A stretch of 64,000 nt of DNA from positions 372,001 to 436,000 of the forward strand of contig NZ_JAHPZX010000003.1 of assembly GCF_021325795.1 (NCBI RefSeq), given 5' to 3'. A model generated the notes under the pieces. The model saw nothing but the letters and a program-made list of their open reading frames with translations. It had not been told where the DNA came from and ran no database searches. The translations under genes were made by a program, and so were the position numbers. The stretch is from Bordetella sp. LUAb4. Lineage in GTDB: Bacteria; Pseudomonadota; Gammaproteobacteria; Burkholderiales; Burkholderiaceae_B. Every line of letters starts with the position of its first letter. The first letter of the stretch is position 1. Shown one piece after another: positions 62,063-64,000 of this stretch.

Positions 62063-62700
62063 GGTTTTTTTTGTTGCGAAGCGGATTCGGTATTGGGAGA
62101 CGGGCTCTTGGACGAGCGCGACTGCGTGTCGTTATTGTTGATCTCGACGTTGCTCGCCGAAAAGACTTCCAGTTGGGACGTCTTGTTGTTGTACTTCATG
62201 CCGACGCCGTGCATGCGCGACTGTCCACGGATGACCAGCGCCGGCAAATCCGTGTACATCACGTCGTCATCCGGCAGGATGATCAGCTTTTCGCTGTGTA
62301 CGTCCATGGGTGGCGTTTTTTCGTCCGGCTTGCGGTGCAGATGGGCGTCCTTTTCCATGACGATGCGCTTGCCGCCTTCGTACATGGTGCCGGTCTGCGA
62401 CGTGCCGATGGTGACCGGCGTGCCGGGCCGCAAGCCCACCGCGCGCGGCATCGTGACCACGTAGGAGTCGTCATCCGGATAGTGCTCGCCGTAGTCGCCC
62501 TCCAGCCGGTTGATGGGCTTGCCATCCACGTCCGTGCGCACCATGGTGAAGTTGCGCGACCAGGAATCCATTTCGTGGGTATAGCGGCGCGGCGGGTCGT
62601 TCTGCACCGCGCGTTGCGTGTAGTCGGCCGCCCACCACGTGCCGACCACCAGGGACAGCAAGAGGAACAGCGCGATGAGCGAAGGAAAACGTTCTTTCAT
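62059..62700 (-). CDS. lptC: LPS export system protein LptC
   Basis: The 213-residue inner-membrane-anchored protein starts 'MKERFPSLIALFLLLSLVVGTWWAADY', with one transmembrane helix, followed by the LptC jellyroll ('RNFTMVRTDVDGKPINRLEGDYGEHYPDDD' region and 'KRIVMEKDAHLHRKP'). It receives LPS from LptBFG and hands it to LptA. It lies 12 bp after kdsC. The C-terminus is Ser/Gln/Lys-rich. Confidence 0.95.
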   Translation of the reverse strand: MKERFPSLIALFLLLSLVVGTWWAADYTQRAVQNDPPRRYTHEMDSWSRNFTMVRTDVDGKPINRLEGDYGEHYPDDDSYVVTMPRAVGLRPGTPVTIGTSQTGTMYEGGKRIVMEKDAHLHRKPDEKTPPMDVHSEKLIILPDDDVMYTDLPALVIRGQSRMHGVGMKYNNKTSQLEVFSASNVEINNNDTQSRSSKSPSPNTESASQQKKP

Positions 62701-62712
62701 TCCTGCCTGTCT

Positions 62713-63324
62713 TTATTGAATGACACCGGGGCCCAGCAGGCCCGGGTTCGATAGCAGCGCCCCCAGGCGCCCCTGTGCCGCCAGCAACAGGTCGCAGCAT
62801 TCGCGCACCGCGCCGCTGCCGCCCAGCTGGTTGGACACCCAGTGCGCCCCTTGGGAAACATACACGGGCGCATTGGGCACGCTGGCGGCGAAGCCGGCGC
62901 GCTGCATGGCGGGCAGATCGATGATGTCATCGCCCATGAAGCCCGATTGGTCCAGCGGCACGCCGTGGCGCTGGGCCAGTTCGGCCAGGGCCTTGCCCTT
63001 GTCGCGCACGCCTTGCATGACGTCGGCGATACCCAGTTCGGCCGCGCGCCGGTCGACGATGGGGCCGGACCGCCCTGTAACCAGGGCCACGCCGATACCG
63101 CCTTCGGCCAGCAGGCGCAGGCCGTGCCCGTCCAGGGCATGGAAGCGCTTGAACATCTCGCCGTTTTCGCCGTAGTAGAGGCTGCCGTCGGTCAGCACGC
63201 CATCGACATCGAACACCATCAGGCGCACGGCCGCCGCGCGTTCCTTCACCAGGGGCGCCACGCGCGCCAGGATCAAGGCTTCGGCCGGATGCGGCAGGGT
63301 CGTTGCAGTCGCCATCATGTTCAT
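62713..63324 (-). CDS. kdsC: 3-deoxy-D-manno-octulosonate-8-phosphate phosphatase
   Basis: KdsC dephosphorylates KDO-8-phosphate. The 203-residue HAD protein shows 'LMVFDVDGVLTDGSLYYGENGE' with Asp39 nucleophile and Asp41, 'ALVTGRSGPIVDRRAAELGI', and 'GFMGDDIIDLPAMQRAGF' for Mg binding. It overlaps kdsD by 4 bp (ATGA). An alternative start two codons later is possible. Confidence 0.96.
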   Translation of the reverse strand: MNMMATATTLPHPAEALILARVAPLVKERAAAVRLMVFDVDGVLTDGSLYYGENGEMFKRFHALDGHGLRLLAEGGIGVALVTGRSGPIVDRRAAELGIADVMQGVRDKGKALAELAQRHGVPLDQSGFMGDDIIDLPAMQRAGFAASVPNAPVYVSQGAHWVSNQLGGSGAVRECCDLLLAAQGRLGALLSNPGLLGPGVIQ

Positions 63325-64000
63325 ACCACCTTCGCAGCCATCAGGTCATGCATGTGTAGAGCGCCCAGCAGAGCGCCGCTTTCGTCGAGGACCAGCATCT
63401 GGTTCAGACGCAGGGTATCCATTTGTTCCGCCGCCACCACCGCCAGGGCATCGGGCCGCACGGTGCGCGGCGAGCGCGTCATGCCCTCGATAACGGTCAG
63501 ACCACGGATGTCCCCCCGGCGTTCAATCAGCCGGCGCAGATCACCGTCGGTGAAGATGCCGACGGGATGACGATTTTCGTCGATCACCACCGTCATGCCC
63601 ATCCCCTTGGCCGACATTTCTTCCAGCGCGCGCGACAGGGTGGCGTCCCGGCTCACCGTGGGCAGCGCATCGCCTTGGCGCATCACGTCGCGCACGTGCG
63701 TAAGCAGGCGCCGTCCCAGCGCTCCGCCGGGATGCGAGCGGGCGAAGTCTTCCGGTCCGAAACCACGGGCTTCCAGGCAGGCGACCGCCAGCGCATCGCC
63801 CATGGCCAAGGCCGCGGTCGTGCTGGCGGTGGGCGCGAGGTTCATCGGGCAGGCTTCCTGAGCCACGCTGACGTCCAGGTGGATATCGGCCAGTTTCGCC
63901 AGTTCTGACGTTGCCTTGCCGGTCATGGCAATGACGCGGGCGCCCAGGCGGCGCGCCACGGGCGCGATGGTCAGCAGTTCGGAGCCCGAGCCCGAGTACG
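63321..64000 (-). CDS. kdsD: Arabinose-5-phosphate isomerase KdsD (N-terminus missing)
   Basis: The window holds the last 225 residues; the gene continues past base 64000. The SIS domain part shows 'YSGSGSELLTIAPVARRLGARVIAMTG' and 'VAQEACPMNLAPTASTTAALAMGDALAVACLEARGF', and two CBS domains follow ('MRQGDALPTVSRDATLSRALEEMSAKGMGMTVVID' region and 'MTRSPRTVRPDALAVVAAEQMD'). It converts ribulose-5-phosphate to arabinose-5-phosphate for KDO synthesis. First gene of the kdsD-kdsC-lptC-lptA-lptB run in this window. Confidence 0.95.
   Translation of the reverse strand, partial: YSGSGSELLTIAPVARRLGARVIAMTGKATSELAKLADIHLDVSVAQEACPMNLAPTASTTAALAMGDALAVACLEARGFGPEDFARSHPGGALGRRLLTHVRDVMRQGDALPTVSRDATLSRALEEMSAKGMGMTVVIDENRHPVGIFTDGDLRRLIERRGDIRGLTVIEGMTRSPRTVRPDALAVVAAEQMDTLRLNQMLVLDESGALLGALHMHDLMAAKVV

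Overview
This is a GC-rich, gene-dense chromosomal window from a betaproteobacterium, most likely Alcaligenaceae close to Bordetella or Achromobacter. The reasons are three orphan Bug-type (tripartite tricarboxylate) solute receptors, a CydP-type small subunit ahead of cydAB, the kdsD-kdsC-lptC-lptA-lptB-hpf-ptsN-hprK order, and a DUF2846 lipoprotein cluster. No insertion sequence, prophage, CRISPR array, rRNA or tRNA was recognised. The genus is inferred from gene content, not from a search.

Layout. 1-3.5 kb: the N-terminus of a GntR regulator with its own palindrome, then a cytochrome bd operon cydP-cydA-cydB-cydX with an FNR-like site. 3.5-8.1 kb: a DASS-family anion symporter, hemF (another FNR-like site) and a Tat-exported glucan-biosynthesis protein (opgD). 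8.1-11.6 kb: a branched-chain-amino-acid-type ABC importer compressed into two genes, a LivG-LivF fusion and a LivH-LivM fusion, with no binding protein nearby. 11.9-15.4 kb: a TPR protein, Mn-type superoxide dismutase, a gene-poor stretch with strong hairpins and a probable gene remnant, an unrecognised protein and a metallophosphoesterase. 15.6-20.9 kb: a Bug receptor with an FMN-dependent 2-hydroxyacid dehydrogenase, a chemoreceptor and a second Bug receptor. 21.0-22.9 kb: four small lipoproteins in the nested order A-B-B'-A'. 23.0-33.2 kb: recC-recB-recD, all longer than the E. coli proteins. 33.1-37.0 kb: a divergent lrp/dadA pair and a PAS-PAS hybrid histidine kinase. 37.1-43.1 kb: LysR divergent from a Bug-hyuA-hyuB operon. 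43.1-47.5 kb: a cupin, yajQ, a DUF2127 membrane protein and the sulfate transporter genes sbp-cysT-cysW without cysA. 47.8-55.4 kb: nudC; a TlpA-like thioredoxin, a DolP-like lipoprotein, a DiaA/GmhA-like SIS protein and yraN, divergent from rsmI and ogt; then rapZ-rlpA. 55.7-58.1 kb: a diheme and a triheme c-type cytochrome around a 25-codon ORF. 58.2-64.0 kb: hprK, ptsN, hpf, lptB, lptA, lptC, kdsC and the C-terminal part of kdsD, all on the minus strand.

Functional themes are the envelope (KDO and LPS transport, glucans, RlpA, DolP, many lipoproteins), respiration and redox (cytochrome bd, haem synthesis, c cytochromes, SodA, thioredoxin), DNA repair (RecBCD, Ogt), PTS-Ntr/HprK/RapZ regulation, and organic-acid or amino-acid scavenging. 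The items most worth a second look are the A-B-B'-A' lipoprotein cassette, the doubly fused ABC transporter with a Asp-Gly microsatellite linker, the tandem-repeat insertion in RecD, the 25-codon ORF with duplicated junctions between the cytochromes, the nine-G tract between hpf and ptsN, and the missing rpoN at its usual place between lptB and hpf.
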